Of a DNA stretch of 11,379 nt, positions 4,593 to 10,165 are shown in pieces; within the stretch, counting starts at the first letter, position 1; the number at the start of each line of letters is the position of its first letter. The position numbers and the translations under genes were made by a program. This stretch comes from Candidatus Magasanikiibacteriota bacterium (GTDB taxonomy: Bacteria; Patescibacteriota; Patescibacteriia; Magasanikbacterales; UBA922): assembly GCA_016214105.1 (NCBI GenBank), contig JACRPD010000054.1:1-11379 (forward strand), given 5' to 3'. The notes beneath the pieces were generated by a model. The model was given only the letters and a program-made list of their open reading frames with translations. It did no database searches and was not told the DNA's origin.

Positions 4593-6335
4593 TTACCAAC
4601 TTCCTCCCCCACCACCGCCGGATCCGCCGCCAGAATAACCTCCGCCTGATGAACCGCCATGACTTCCTGATCTTGAGTTCGGTTCCGCGCTTACGGCGCT
4701 CGCGAGGCCGGTTGAACGAAATCGTCCCAAATCATTAACCAAAACCGAAGCGGAAAAAGCCCCGGTCCGAGAGCCGGCGTACCAATCTCGTTGAGACATC
4801 ACAATATCATCAAACTGTCCGGCCCATTTCTTTTCCACTCCCAAAACAATCGCGAAAGGCAGAAGCGCCTCAAAATGTTCCGGCTTCTTTTCAGGGGCAT
4901 TGTGAAAATTCAAACGATCTTTCTCCGCGACATTCAAATATATTTTTAATCCTTCAATATGTACTTTTGCGCGCTGGCCGCTTTCCGTCCGGGTCGGCAT
5001 TATATGGCCAAAAATAAATATGATGGCAACGGAAACTATCGCCGAAATAATCTCAATGGCCCCGACATTAAATTTAACATTGCCGAAAATCAAAACCACG
5101 AACAATATAAAAGATAAAATACCGCCGATAGCATAAAAAATATTCCTCAACTTTAACGGATTTTCCGGAAAATGTTTTTTCTCAACCAATCCTTGATTGC
5201 ATTTGTCCATCGCTTCTCCCCACGCTTCCCCAAATTTATATTTTAGTTTGGAAATTATTTTTTTATCATCTGAACCGAACAGTTTGTCCAATAATATTTT
5301 TTGAAAATCCACCAGCCTCTCGTCGTTTTTCTTGATTCTCTCCAATTCATAATCAAACTCGGGAATTTGTTTAATCTTGATATAACCGCGAGTGGCCAAG
5401 TAAATTAATTCGCCGGCCAGCTCGCGATCATTGGCCTGATAATCGGCTAAAATACCAACTTCCAATGGAGTAAGTTTGTCCGGCGCGTCAAATTGAGTAA
5501 TGATTGTGCCAGCGCCCTTAGGATCGCGGCCCTTCTTTTTCCAGATTGAATAACATATTGCCAAAACAAAAAATGGCAAAAACAACGCCAAATTGCCAAC
5601 AATAAAATCAAAAAACCTCGCATACCAAGCCGGCTTATCCACTGTGCCGACTGGCAAGCCAACCGCCACAGTCAAACCGGATTGCGCTGACAATCCGCTC
5701 TGGCTGAACTTAACCGCGCCAACCAAACCGATTTTGTTTTTTTGTAATTCCTTAAATTCGCACTTGCCCGCAACGCCGGACTTGCCCGTGTAGCAATCAA
5801 ACCTAATATCCGCTTCCGGCAATGGTGTTGGCAAGACAATGGTGGAAAAAGAATTCATAATCGGAACCGCCCATTCGTTTCCGGTCGCGTTCCAATAGAT
5901 TTCGTCTCTGTCGTCTAAAAACAAAACCGCGCCTTTAACTAAATAGTTGATTTTGTAAGTTTTCGCGCCGGTCACCAGTTTATCGCCGTCGCCTATTTTA
6001 ATCCGCATTTTATCTCCATCAATTTTTAACTGTTCAAAATTATATGGTTTATTATTTTCATCAACCACGGAAACATTTTTAATTTTTATTTTGTGCTCTT
6101 TCCCGTCTTGAATTGAAGATAGCGGAATATCGCGGAAAACGCCGTGCTTGCTGTTTGAACCAAAATCATAAGCAATGGTTTCGGTAATTGATAAACTTGA
6201 ATCTTGATTGATTTTGATGTTGGTCGAAAATTCTCTAATCACTTCATCTTCCGCCACGCCAGCTAAAGATACCGCGACTGGCAGAATCAAAAAAATGCCG
6301 CTGAGAAAAACTAATAGATACTTTGACTTGAACAT
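4593..6335 (-). CDS. DUF2207 predicted membrane protein with glycine-rich tail
   Basis: This 580-residue protein fits the DUF2207 family (PF09972): secreted N-terminal domain, membrane helices, cytosolic domain and a poly-glycine C-terminus. A signal peptide covers about 1-26 (hydrophobic LLVFLSGIFLILPVAVSLAG). The extracellular beta-rich domain follows (about 32-225) and carries the family-like stretch ITETIAYDFGSNSKHGVFRDIPL. A membrane helix lies near 242-264 (FIVGNLALFLPFFVLAICYSIW) and two more at about 398-446. The cytosolic part between contains LTPLEVGILADYQANDRELAGELIYLATRGYIKI, a winged-helix-like segment. The tail is GGSSGGGYSGGGSGGGGGGSW. Before the tail, residues 537-558 (RFRSTGLASAVSAEPNSRSGSH) look like an inserted repeat. 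The function of the family is unknown. The ATG at 6335 has no SD, and the leader of about 60 bases has an inverted repeat. Confidence 0.88.
   Translation of the reverse strand: MFKSKYLLVFLSGIFLILPVAVSLAGVAEDEVIREFSTNIKINQDSSLSITETIAYDFGSNSKHGVFRDIPLSSIQDGKEHKIKIKNVSVVDENNKPYNFEQLKIDGDKMRIKIGDGDKLVTGAKTYKINYLVKGAVLFLDDRDEIYWNATGNEWAVPIMNSFSTIVLPTPLPEADIRFDCYTGKSGVAGKCEFKELQKNKIGLVGAVKFSQSGLSAQSGLTVAVGLPVGTVDKPAWYARFFDFIVGNLALFLPFFVLAICYSIWKKKGRDPKGAGTIITQFDAPDKLTPLEVGILADYQANDRELAGELIYLATRGYIKIKQIPEFDYELERIKKNDERLVDFQKILLDKLFGSDDKKIISKLKYKFGEAWGEAMDKCNQGLVEKKHFPENPLKLRNIFYAIGGILSFILFVVLIFGNVKFNVGAIEIISAIVSVAIIFIFGHIMPTRTESGQRAKVHIEGLKIYLNVAEKDRLNFHNAPEKKPEHFEALLPFAIVLGVEKKWAGQFDDIVMSQRDWYAGSRTGAFSASVLVNDLGRFRSTGLASAVSAEPNSRSGSHGGSSGGGYSGGGSGGGGGGSW
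4675..4716. repeat. Possible inserted GC-rich repeat in the DUF2207 CDS
   Basis: The stretch holds CCGCGCTTACGGCGCTCGCG with GCGC/GCGC arms, and is bounded by GTTC (4677-4680) and GAAC (4713-4716). It is GC-rich against its surroundings and encodes about residues 541-554, STGLASAVSAEPNS, in a linker that is usually low-complexity Ser/Gly in this family. No second copy lies in the window. Confidence 0.4.
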
Positions 6336-6356
6336 AGAAAAATTAACAAGTAATAA

Positions 6357-6401
6357 TTAACAACTAGCAACGAACAAACGAAACGCGCAGTTAGTTGTTA
6401 A
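6357..6401. repeat. Inverted repeat in the DUF2207 leader
   Basis: TTAACAACTA at 6357-6366 and its exact complement at 6392-6401 enclose a 25-base loop. In the minus-strand transcript starting near 6397 this would be an almost 5'-terminal hairpin. The stem is AT-rich and weak, so it may be regulatory, a protein site, or chance. Confidence 0.5.
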
Positions 6402-6403
6402 GT

Positions 6404-6412
6404 ATTATAACA
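6404..6412 (-). promoter_or_regulatory. Extended -10 promoter of DUF2207
   Basis: The minus strand reads TGTTATAAT, an extended -10. The upstream terminator T-run lies where the -35 would be, so no -35 is apparent. The expected start near 6397 gives a leader of about 60 bases to the ATG at 6335. Confidence 0.55.
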
Positions 6413-6436
6413 AAAAAATCCTGCTATGAACAGGAA
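6412..6436 (-). terminator. Intrinsic terminator of the 116-aa gene
   Basis: On the minus strand TCCTG, loop TTCATAG, CAGGA and then seven T residues. A longer imperfect hairpin precedes it (about 6448-6483: GGGTCTGTCATCAG against CTGATAGACAGATCCC), so the 3' UTR of the gene at 6508-6858 has two consecutive stem-loops. Confidence 0.75.
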
Positions 6437-6507
6437 AAACATTGGTTTGGGATCTGTCTATCAGGCAAGCTGATGACAGACCCCAGAAAGGACGCTTGTG
6501 ATGGAAA

Positions 6508-6858
6508 TCAGGCCGTGGCGTAGGGGGGCGGAACCGGTTGCGTGGACGCAATCGGTTGCTTGACCGCGTCAACGCGACCGAAGCAAACGCACTTGGGCGC
6601 GATCCAGCGGACCACGAGCTTGTCGCCGGCCCTGACACCAGCAGGGATGAATGCTATCCTTCCGCCGGTCGGCACGTCGCGGCGAGGCTCCTCTACGATG
6701 TCGTCCTCTGTGCGGAAAGCGAAGACGTTGCCGTTCTGACGCAGTCGCGCGATCCACGGAGTTTCTCCGTCCTCCGCGGCTGGCCTTCTGGCCAAGGTCA
6801 CGAACAGGCGACCATTTGGAACCACGACAACAGCACCCTCCTTCAGTTCAAAGTCCAT
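6508..6858 (-). CDS. Small GC-rich gene, unknown function
   Basis: I do not recognise this 116-residue protein. It has no membrane helix and no signal peptide. It alternates short hydrophobic strands with charged turns (GAVVVVPNGRLFVTLARR, GRIAFIPAGVRAGDKLVVRWIAP) and reads like a small beta-rich domain, ending in a Pro-rich tail QPVPPPYATA; it has two cysteines (CVC). The case for a real gene is strong: TTGACT-17-TATTAT promoter, a full GGAGGT ribosome binding site seven bases before the ATG, and an intrinsic terminator after the stop. This is the clearest SD in the window, whereas most neighbours have none. Its codons are clearly GC-richer, which suggests a different history or a special expression class. 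Long frames on the other strand here (6538-6882) are a by-product of that composition. Confidence 0.75.
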   Translation of the reverse strand: MDFELKEGAVVVVPNGRLFVTLARRPAAEDGETPWIARLRQNGNVFAFRTEDDIVEEPRRDVPTGGRIAFIPAGVRAGDKLVVRWIAPKCVCFGRVDAVKQPIASTQPVPPPYATA

Positions 6859-6865
6859 CTACAGC

Positions 6866-6871
6866 ACCTCC
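6866..6871 (-). promoter_or_regulatory. Strong Shine-Dalgarno site
   Basis: GGAGGT on the minus strand, seven bases before the ATG at 6858. It fixes the start of the 116-aa gene and contrasts with the SD-less starts around it. Confidence 0.85.
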
Positions 6872-6893
6872 ACATTGGTTGATTGTACCACCC

Positions 6894-6908
6894 CGCCGAC
6901 CTTCGGCG
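6894..6908 (-). promoter_or_regulatory. Leader hairpin of the 116-aa gene
   Basis: CGCCGA and TCGGCG form a perfect 6-bp stem with a three-base loop, in the roughly 58-base leader between the start site (near 6916) and the SD. It might influence translation or stability; no known riboswitch is recognised. Confidence 0.45.
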
Positions 6909-6922
6909 TGATGATGTGGAAC

Positions 6923-6951
6923 ATAATATACTTCTACCGCAAAAAAGTCAA
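6923..6951 (-). promoter_or_regulatory. Promoter of the 116-aa gene
   Basis: On the minus strand TTGACT (6951-6946), a 17-base spacer, and TATTAT (6928-6923). It starts right after the helicase terminator, so the gene is an independent unit. Confidence 0.75.
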
Positions 6952-6960
6952 TGACTAACA

Positions 6961-6990
6961 CAAAACAGCCGCGATGGGCTGTTTTGATTT
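6961..6990. terminator. Terminator downstream of the DEAD-box helicase
   Basis: CAAAACAGCC (6961-6970) and GGCTGTTTTG (6977-6986) form a 10-bp stem with a six-base loop. The T-run forms the 3' arm in both directions. It lies 15 bases after the helicase stop codon. Confidence 0.75.
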
Positions 6991-7000
6991 ATTTTAAAAT

Positions 7001-8185
7001 TTAACGCCGACGAAAATTTCTATTGCCGCCGCGGAATGGCTTGCCGCCATAAGATTGGCGACGCTGTCCGTTGCCGCGGAATTCTCTGACTTCCGCGATA
7101 GCAGCGCGGCGCGGAGGCAATACCGGCAAAGCAAGAACTTTGATTGATTTTTTAATTAACCGCTCAATCTGCCTAATATCTCCGCGTTCCTCGGGAGTGA
7201 CGAATGACACGGCTTTGCCGAATTTCTCGGCTCGACCGGTTCGTCCGATGCGATGCACGTAATCTTCCGAATTATCCGGCAGATCATAATTTATAACCAA
7301 CGCGATATCATTCACGTCAATGCCGCGGGAAGCGATGTCAGTCGCGACCAACACGCGGAATCTCCCGGATTTGAATCCGGCCATGGCCAATTTTCTTTGC
7401 GCCAATGATTTGTTGGAGTGAATCTCCGCGACCGTGTGCCCCATCGCTCGTACATTCATGGTGATTTTTTTCGCGCCGTGTTTGGTGCGAGAAAAAACTA
7501 AAACTGTGCCGGTTGTGTCGGATAAAACTTTGTCCAGAAGTTGAATTTTCGCGTCTTTGGGAACAATAAACAATTCTTGCTCAACATTTTTCGCGGCCGT
7601 GCCGGAAGGCGCGACTTCTATACGCAACGGCAATTTCATGTAGCGCGACGCAATCTCCGCGATGGCCTGCGGCATGGTGGCGGAAAACATCAGTGTTTGA
7701 TGTTCGCGCGGAATCCAATTTAAAATCTTTTTTATCTGCGGCATAAAACCAATATCCAGCATTCGATCGGCCTCATCCAATACCACAATTTTTATATTGT
7801 TTAAAAAAATATTTTTTTGCTCCAAATGATCCATCAGCCGACCCGGCGTGGAGACGATAATGTGTGGATTGCGGCGCAATGACTGGATTTGCTGGTGTGA
7901 AGAAGCGCCGCCGATAATCACCGCGGTTTTAAGGCCGATTGACCGGCCGATTCTTTGCAAGACCTCATCAACCTGCAGAGCCAATTCTCTGGTTGGCAAT
8001 AAAATCAAACCTTGCCCAGCGTGTTCCGCGAGTCTCTGAATCATCGGCAAAGCAAAAGCTAAAGTCTTGCCGGTACCGGTTTGCGCGATACCGACAATGT
8101 CTTTGCCGGATAAAGCTACCGGAATACACTGATGCTGGATCGGTGTTGGCGAAGTGAAATTTTGCTTAGCCAAAATGGCAAGCAA
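7001..8185 (-). CDS. DEAD-box ATP-dependent RNA helicase
   Basis: This RhlE/CsdA-like RNA helicase unwinds or remodels RNA with ATP, typically in ribosome assembly or mRNA turnover. Counting from the TTG at 8185 (394 residues): Q-motif core FTSPTPIQHQ (10-19), motif I AQTGTGKT (34-41), Ia PTRELALQ (64-71), Ib TPGRL (113-117), II DEAD (137-140), III SAT (168-170), IV VFSRTK (240-245), V VATDIASRGID (290-300), VI HRIGRTGRA (311-319). The basic C-terminal tail with RGG-like repeats (GGKPFRGGNRNFRRR) should bind RNA. The 5' end is unresolved. An in-frame stop lies at 8201-8203, leaving only TTG 8185 or ATT 8197, while a consensus promoter stands just before an ATG at 8213 in another frame. The aromatic residue that normally precedes the Q motif by about 17 residues is missing. 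Confidence 0.93.
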   Translation of the reverse strand: MLAILAKQNFTSPTPIQHQCIPVALSGKDIVGIAQTGTGKTLAFALPMIQRLAEHAGQGLILLPTRELALQVDEVLQRIGRSIGLKTAVIIGGASSHQQIQSLRRNPHIIVSTPGRLMDHLEQKNIFLNNIKIVVLDEADRMLDIGFMPQIKKILNWIPREHQTLMFSATMPQAIAEIASRYMKLPLRIEVAPSGTAAKNVEQELFIVPKDAKIQLLDKVLSDTTGTVLVFSRTKHGAKKITMNVRAMGHTVAEIHSNKSLAQRKLAMAGFKSGRFRVLVATDIASRGIDVNDIALVINYDLPDNSEDYVHRIGRTGRAEKFGKAVSFVTPEERGDIRQIERLIKKSIKVLALPVLPPRRAAIAEVREFRGNGQRRQSYGGKPFRGGNRNFRRR

Positions 8186-8223
8186 ATTTGTGGCAATGCT
8201 TTATTTGTGTCATAGAATACACC

Positions 8224-8252
8224 AGTATAGCAAAAAACAGGGGGACTGTCAA
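8224..8252 (-). promoter_or_regulatory. Consensus promoter of the helicase
   Basis: On the minus strand TTGACA (8252-8247), a 17-base spacer, and TATACT (8229-8224). An ATG at 8213 lies 10 bases after the -10, so a transcript would be virtually leaderless. That ATG is not in the helicase frame. Confidence 0.85.
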
Positions 8253-8285
8253 GCTTGACGAAATCCAAGATTAACGGAAAACGTG

Positions 8286-8699
8286 TTATGATTTAACAAA
8301 TCGCCGCGCGACCAAAACACCGATGATAAAAAACATAGCATGGCCGAGCCACCAGGCGCCGCTGAACAAAAATAGATTATCGCGCGCGATGCCGATAATA
8401 TCCGGCGCGCGTGAGCCAAACGGCACCCGCGCCTCGCCCAGTTCCCAAGCCCGATAATATGTGCTCATTAAAGTGCTGAAAATCAAACCAAACAATACTA
8501 CTATAGACAATTTTTTACTGCTTTGCGCTTGCCAAGATTTTAAACTGAACAAAGCCGCAGCTACGAAAAAAGACAATAAAAATTTAATCACAAAATAAGT
8601 CAATGATTCCATCGGCCGTGTCAGAAAAAAATGGAATAGAAAATCAACGGCGTCAGTTACGATTGCCACCGTCAGCGCTTGTTTAAATATTTTATCCAT
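8286..8699 (-). CDS. Four-helix integral membrane protein, unknown function
   Basis: This 137-residue protein is not recognised. It appears to contain four membrane helices: about 8-26 (ALTVAIVTDAVDFLFHFFL), 34-52 (YFVIKFLLSFFVAAALFSL), 65-82 (LSIVVLFGLIFSTLMSTY) and 107-130 (NLFLFSGAWWLGHAMFFIIGVLVA). The last inter-helix loop carries the charged stretch ELGEARVPFGSRAPD, and the third helix is followed by YYRAWE. I use the ATG at 8699, one base after the cupredoxin stop; an upstream TTG at 8711 would overlap it. The near-contact with the copper protein gene indicates co-transcription and possibly a shared role in the membrane, but no copper-binding motif is visible in this protein. Confidence 0.8.
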   Translation of the reverse strand: MDKIFKQALTVAIVTDAVDFLFHFFLTRPMESLTYFVIKFLLSFFVAAALFSLKSWQAQSSKKLSIVVLFGLIFSTLMSTYYRAWELGEARVPFGSRAPDIIGIARDNLFLFSGAWWLGHAMFFIIGVLVARRFVKS

Positions 8700-8700
8700 A

Positions 8701-9072
8701 TTATTTGACAATAATTTTACCTGTCATTGACGGATGAATCCCACAGTAATATGAATATTCTCCGGGTTTATCAAATTTAAAACTGAATTTACCGCCTCTT
8801 TGCAACACCTCGCTTTCAAACAAACCTGGTGATATGATTGAATGCGCCACATTGTCATCATGCGTCCATACCACTGCCGCGCCGGTATTAACTACAATTT
8901 CTTTTGGCTCAAATACAAAATGGCCGATTTTTACCGCGTCAGCTCCAGTTTTTGGTTGAGATATTTCGCCAGCGGTATTAATTTTCTCAATCGGTTTTTT
9001 TTGTAAACTGCAACCGCTTAAAACCACCAGACCGATTGCCAAAAATATTACCGCGAAGTTGCGTTTTGACAT
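8701..9072 (-). CDS. Plastocyanin-like cupredoxin lipoprotein
   Basis: This 123-residue blue-copper-type protein is expected to bind one copper ion and carry electrons or hold copper at the outer membrane face. A signal sequence with lipobox LSGC puts the lipidated cysteine at residue 21. The cupredoxin fold follows from about 46: KIGHFVFEPKEIVVNTGAAVVWTHDDNVAHSI, then FDKPGEYSYYCGIHPSMTGKIIVK. The copper ligands are complete: His77, Cys110, His113 and Met116 in the C-x2-H-x2-M arrangement. The ATG at 9072 is chosen because it begins the signal peptide; the frame is open further upstream (to 9168), but those extra residues look like leader sequence. The electron partner is unknown. It is followed one base later by a four-helix membrane protein. 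Confidence 0.9.
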   Translation of the reverse strand: MSKRNFAVIFLAIGLVVLSGCSLQKKPIEKINTAGEISQPKTGADAVKIGHFVFEPKEIVVNTGAAVVWTHDDNVAHSIISPGLFESEVLQRGGKFSFKFDKPGEYSYYCGIHPSMTGKIIVK

Positions 9073-9142
9073 AGAATAAAGGATTAAGAGGCTTAAAATG
9101 CTTCGTAACCTTCCAGGCATTTCTAGCATTTCCAACTTTTTA

Positions 9143-9171
9143 ATTATATCATAAAAACAATAAAACATAAA
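9143..9171 (-). promoter_or_regulatory. Likely promoter of the cupredoxin operon
   Basis: TATAAT (9148-9143) on the minus strand with a weak TTTATG at 9171-9166, 17 bases upstream. It lies just after the terminator hairpin of the preceding tRNA-Trp unit. The leader would be about 64 bases with no SD next to the ATG at 9072. Confidence 0.45.
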
Positions 9172-9194
9172 AATCGCCTTATGGAGGCGATTTA
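9165..9194. terminator. Terminator downstream of tRNA-Trp
   Basis: AAATCGCC and GGCGATTT form an 8-bp stem around TCCATAA (stem near 9172-9194). On the minus strand TTATGTTTTATTG follows. The symmetric A and T arms could also stop plus-strand transcripts. Confidence 0.7.
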
Positions 9195-9227
9195 ATATCT
9201 AAAAACTGGCACGGGCGGAAGGAATCG

Positions 9228-9251
9228 CCCCGCCTCTCGCGAGAGGCGGGG
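9228..9251. repeat. Perfect 24-bp palindrome
   Basis: The 12 bases CCCCGCCTCTCG are followed immediately by their complete reverse complement. It lies between the tRNA-Trp 3' end and its terminator. It resembles the dispersed GC-rich palindromes elsewhere in this window in style but not in sequence. As RNA it would be a very stable stem; as DNA it is a candidate transposase or restriction-type target site. Confidence 0.8.
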
Positions 9252-9272
9252 TTGGAGACCGGCCTATAATTG

Positions 9273-9344
9273 CAGGCCCGCCCGGATTCGAACCGGGAAC
9301 CTCGGTTTTGGAGACCGATGTTTTACCATTGAAACTACGGGCCT
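9273..9344 (-). tRNA. tRNA-Trp (anticodon CCA)
   Basis: Acceptor AGGCCCG (9338-9344) pairs with CGGGCCT (9274-9280); discriminator G. Anticodon stem TCGGT/ACCGA with loop CTCCAAA gives anticodon CCA. T-arm CCCGG TTCGAAT CCGGG is canonical. The 3' CCA is not encoded. The 5' end overlaps the HNH gene by 10 bases. A standard CCA anticodon fits TGG-only tryptophan coding. Confidence 0.95.
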
Positions 9345-9778
9345 ATTTTTTCTTTCCAATAATTACCCCCTTTAAATGTCTTGATTCTGTGACAATTTGC
9401 GCACCGTATCTTACAAACAACAATCTCACGCATAACAGCTCTTGTGGAATAGCAGTTCCGTATCATCTGACAAATTCCCATCCTTTTCTTATTTTCATGA
9501 TCAAAATCCAATACACGCAAATCTGTTTCGCCACAATCCACACAAGGATGGATTGTTAAGTATTTTGTAATTAAATTTCTTAACAACACTGTTTGTTTCT
9601 TGTTCCATTTCCGCGCTTTTATCAGATACTTTTTTCTATTATCCAAATAGTGCATTCTTCGATACGCCGAATGACACGTTTTACAAAAAGAATGTCTCCT
9701 TTTTTTCTTTTTGTGTTTCCAATTAAAACAAGATGTTCGTTGTCTTTCGCCACACTTAGAGCAAACTTTAAAATTCAT
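9335..9778 (-). CDS. HNH-family endonuclease with zinc fingers
   Basis: This 147-residue protein has an N-terminal zinc ribbon (C6, C9, C32, C35: CSKCG and CKTCH) and a C-terminal HNH nuclease fold: CVDCG (79-83), VLDFDH with the catalytic-type His94, and CANCHRIKTFKGG (126-138) with Asn128 and His130. HNH nucleases cut DNA with a metal ion; small free-standing ones are often homing or phage-type enzymes. The gene lies between rpmG and tRNA-Trp, and its TAG stop (9335-9337) is inside the tRNA gene, made by tRNA bases 8-10. So its last three residues (IGP) are encoded by the tRNA acceptor arm. It has its own extended -10 promoter and no SD; the mRNA would be leaderless. Nuclease activity is inferred from motifs. 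It could be a selfish insertion or a resident repair-type enzyme. Confidence 0.82.
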   Translation of the reverse strand: MNFKVCSKCGERQRTSCFNWKHKKKKRRHSFCKTCHSAYRRMHYLDNRKKYLIKARKWNKKQTVLLRNLITKYLTIHPCVDCGETDLRVLDFDHENKKRMGICQMIRNCYSTRAVMREIVVCKIRCANCHRIKTFKGGNYWKEKIGP

Positions 9779-9786
9779 ATGAGCCC

Positions 9787-9815
9787 ATTATAACATATAT
9801 GGACTCCAAATACAA
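9787..9815 (-). promoter_or_regulatory. Extended -10 promoter of the HNH gene
   Basis: The minus strand reads TGTTATAAT (9795-9787) with a weak TTGTAT at 9815-9810, 17 bases upstream. Eight bases separate it from the ATG at 9778, so the predicted start is about two bases before the start codon. Confidence 0.65.
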
Positions 9816-9843
9816 AGTGGTGGTGGAGGTGCTACAAAAAAAG

Positions 9844-10008
9844 CTATTTCGTCTCTTTATGCAAGGTGTGCTTTTTGCAGTGTTTGCAGTACTTGTTAAT
9901 CTCCAACCGCTCTTTAAGTAATTTCTTGTTCTTGCGAGAGAAATAATTGGTTCGCTTGCATTCCTTGCACTCAAACTTGATCATGTTTTCCCGTTCTTTT
10001 GATGGCAT
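9844..10008 (-). CDS. rpmG: Ribosomal protein L33
   Basis: This 54-residue protein is large-subunit ribosomal protein bL33, located near the E site. The sequence begins MPSKERENMIKFECKECK and contains NYFSRKNKKLLKERLEINKYCKHCKKHTLHKETK, matching the family in the strand pattern and in the C-terminal KHTLHKETK signature. It is the zinc-binding form: C14, C17, C41 and C44 form two CxxC pairs. The ATG at 10008 gives the usual L33 length; an inner ATG at 9984 would cut the N-terminus. No SD is visible. It follows tRNA-Thr(GGU) by 40 bases and they share a promoter. The order tRNA-Thr, rpmG, tRNA-Trp is that of the widespread secE-nusG cluster, here with an HNH gene inserted before tRNA-Trp. Confidence 0.93.
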   Translation of the reverse strand: MPSKERENMIKFECKECKRTNYFSRKNKKLLKERLEINKYCKHCKKHTLHKETK

Positions 10009-10048
10009 ATAAATAATTTAAAATTAAAATATCAAAATTAAAAATGTG

Positions 10049-10121
10049 AGCCGATGAGCGGATTTGAACCGCTGACCACCTCCTTACCATGGAAGTGCTC
10101 TACCAACTGAGCTACATCGGC
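10049..10121 (-). tRNA. tRNA-Thr (anticodon GGU)
   Basis: Acceptor GCCGATG (10115-10121) pairs with CATCGGC (10050-10056); discriminator U. The anticodon stem CTTCC/GGAGG holds loop ATGGTAA, giving GGU. T-loop TTCAAAT and a D-loop with GG are normal. CCA is not encoded (CAC follows). The 5' end is only about five bases from the predicted start site. Confidence 0.95.
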
Positions 10122-10132
10122 AATGCGCAGAA

Positions 10133-10162
10133 ATTATACTATAATATGCCAGCCAATGTCAA
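10133..10162 (-). promoter_or_regulatory. Promoter of tRNA-Thr(GGU) - rpmG
   Basis: TTGACA (10162-10157), an 18-base spacer, and TATAAT (10138-10133) on the minus strand: both hexamers are perfect. It begins four bases after the mutM stop codon at 10166-10168. Confidence 0.85.
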
Positions 10163-10165
10163 CAG

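Noticed and set aside
6538..6911. Several 60-115-aa plus-strand frames opposite the 116-aa gene
   Set aside because: They arise from the GC-rich composition; the promoter, SD and terminator all fit the minus-strand gene.
9768..9974. 68-aa minus-strand frame over rpmG
   Set aside because: It is a shifted frame of the L33 gene, whose sequence is unmistakable in the frame 9844-10008.
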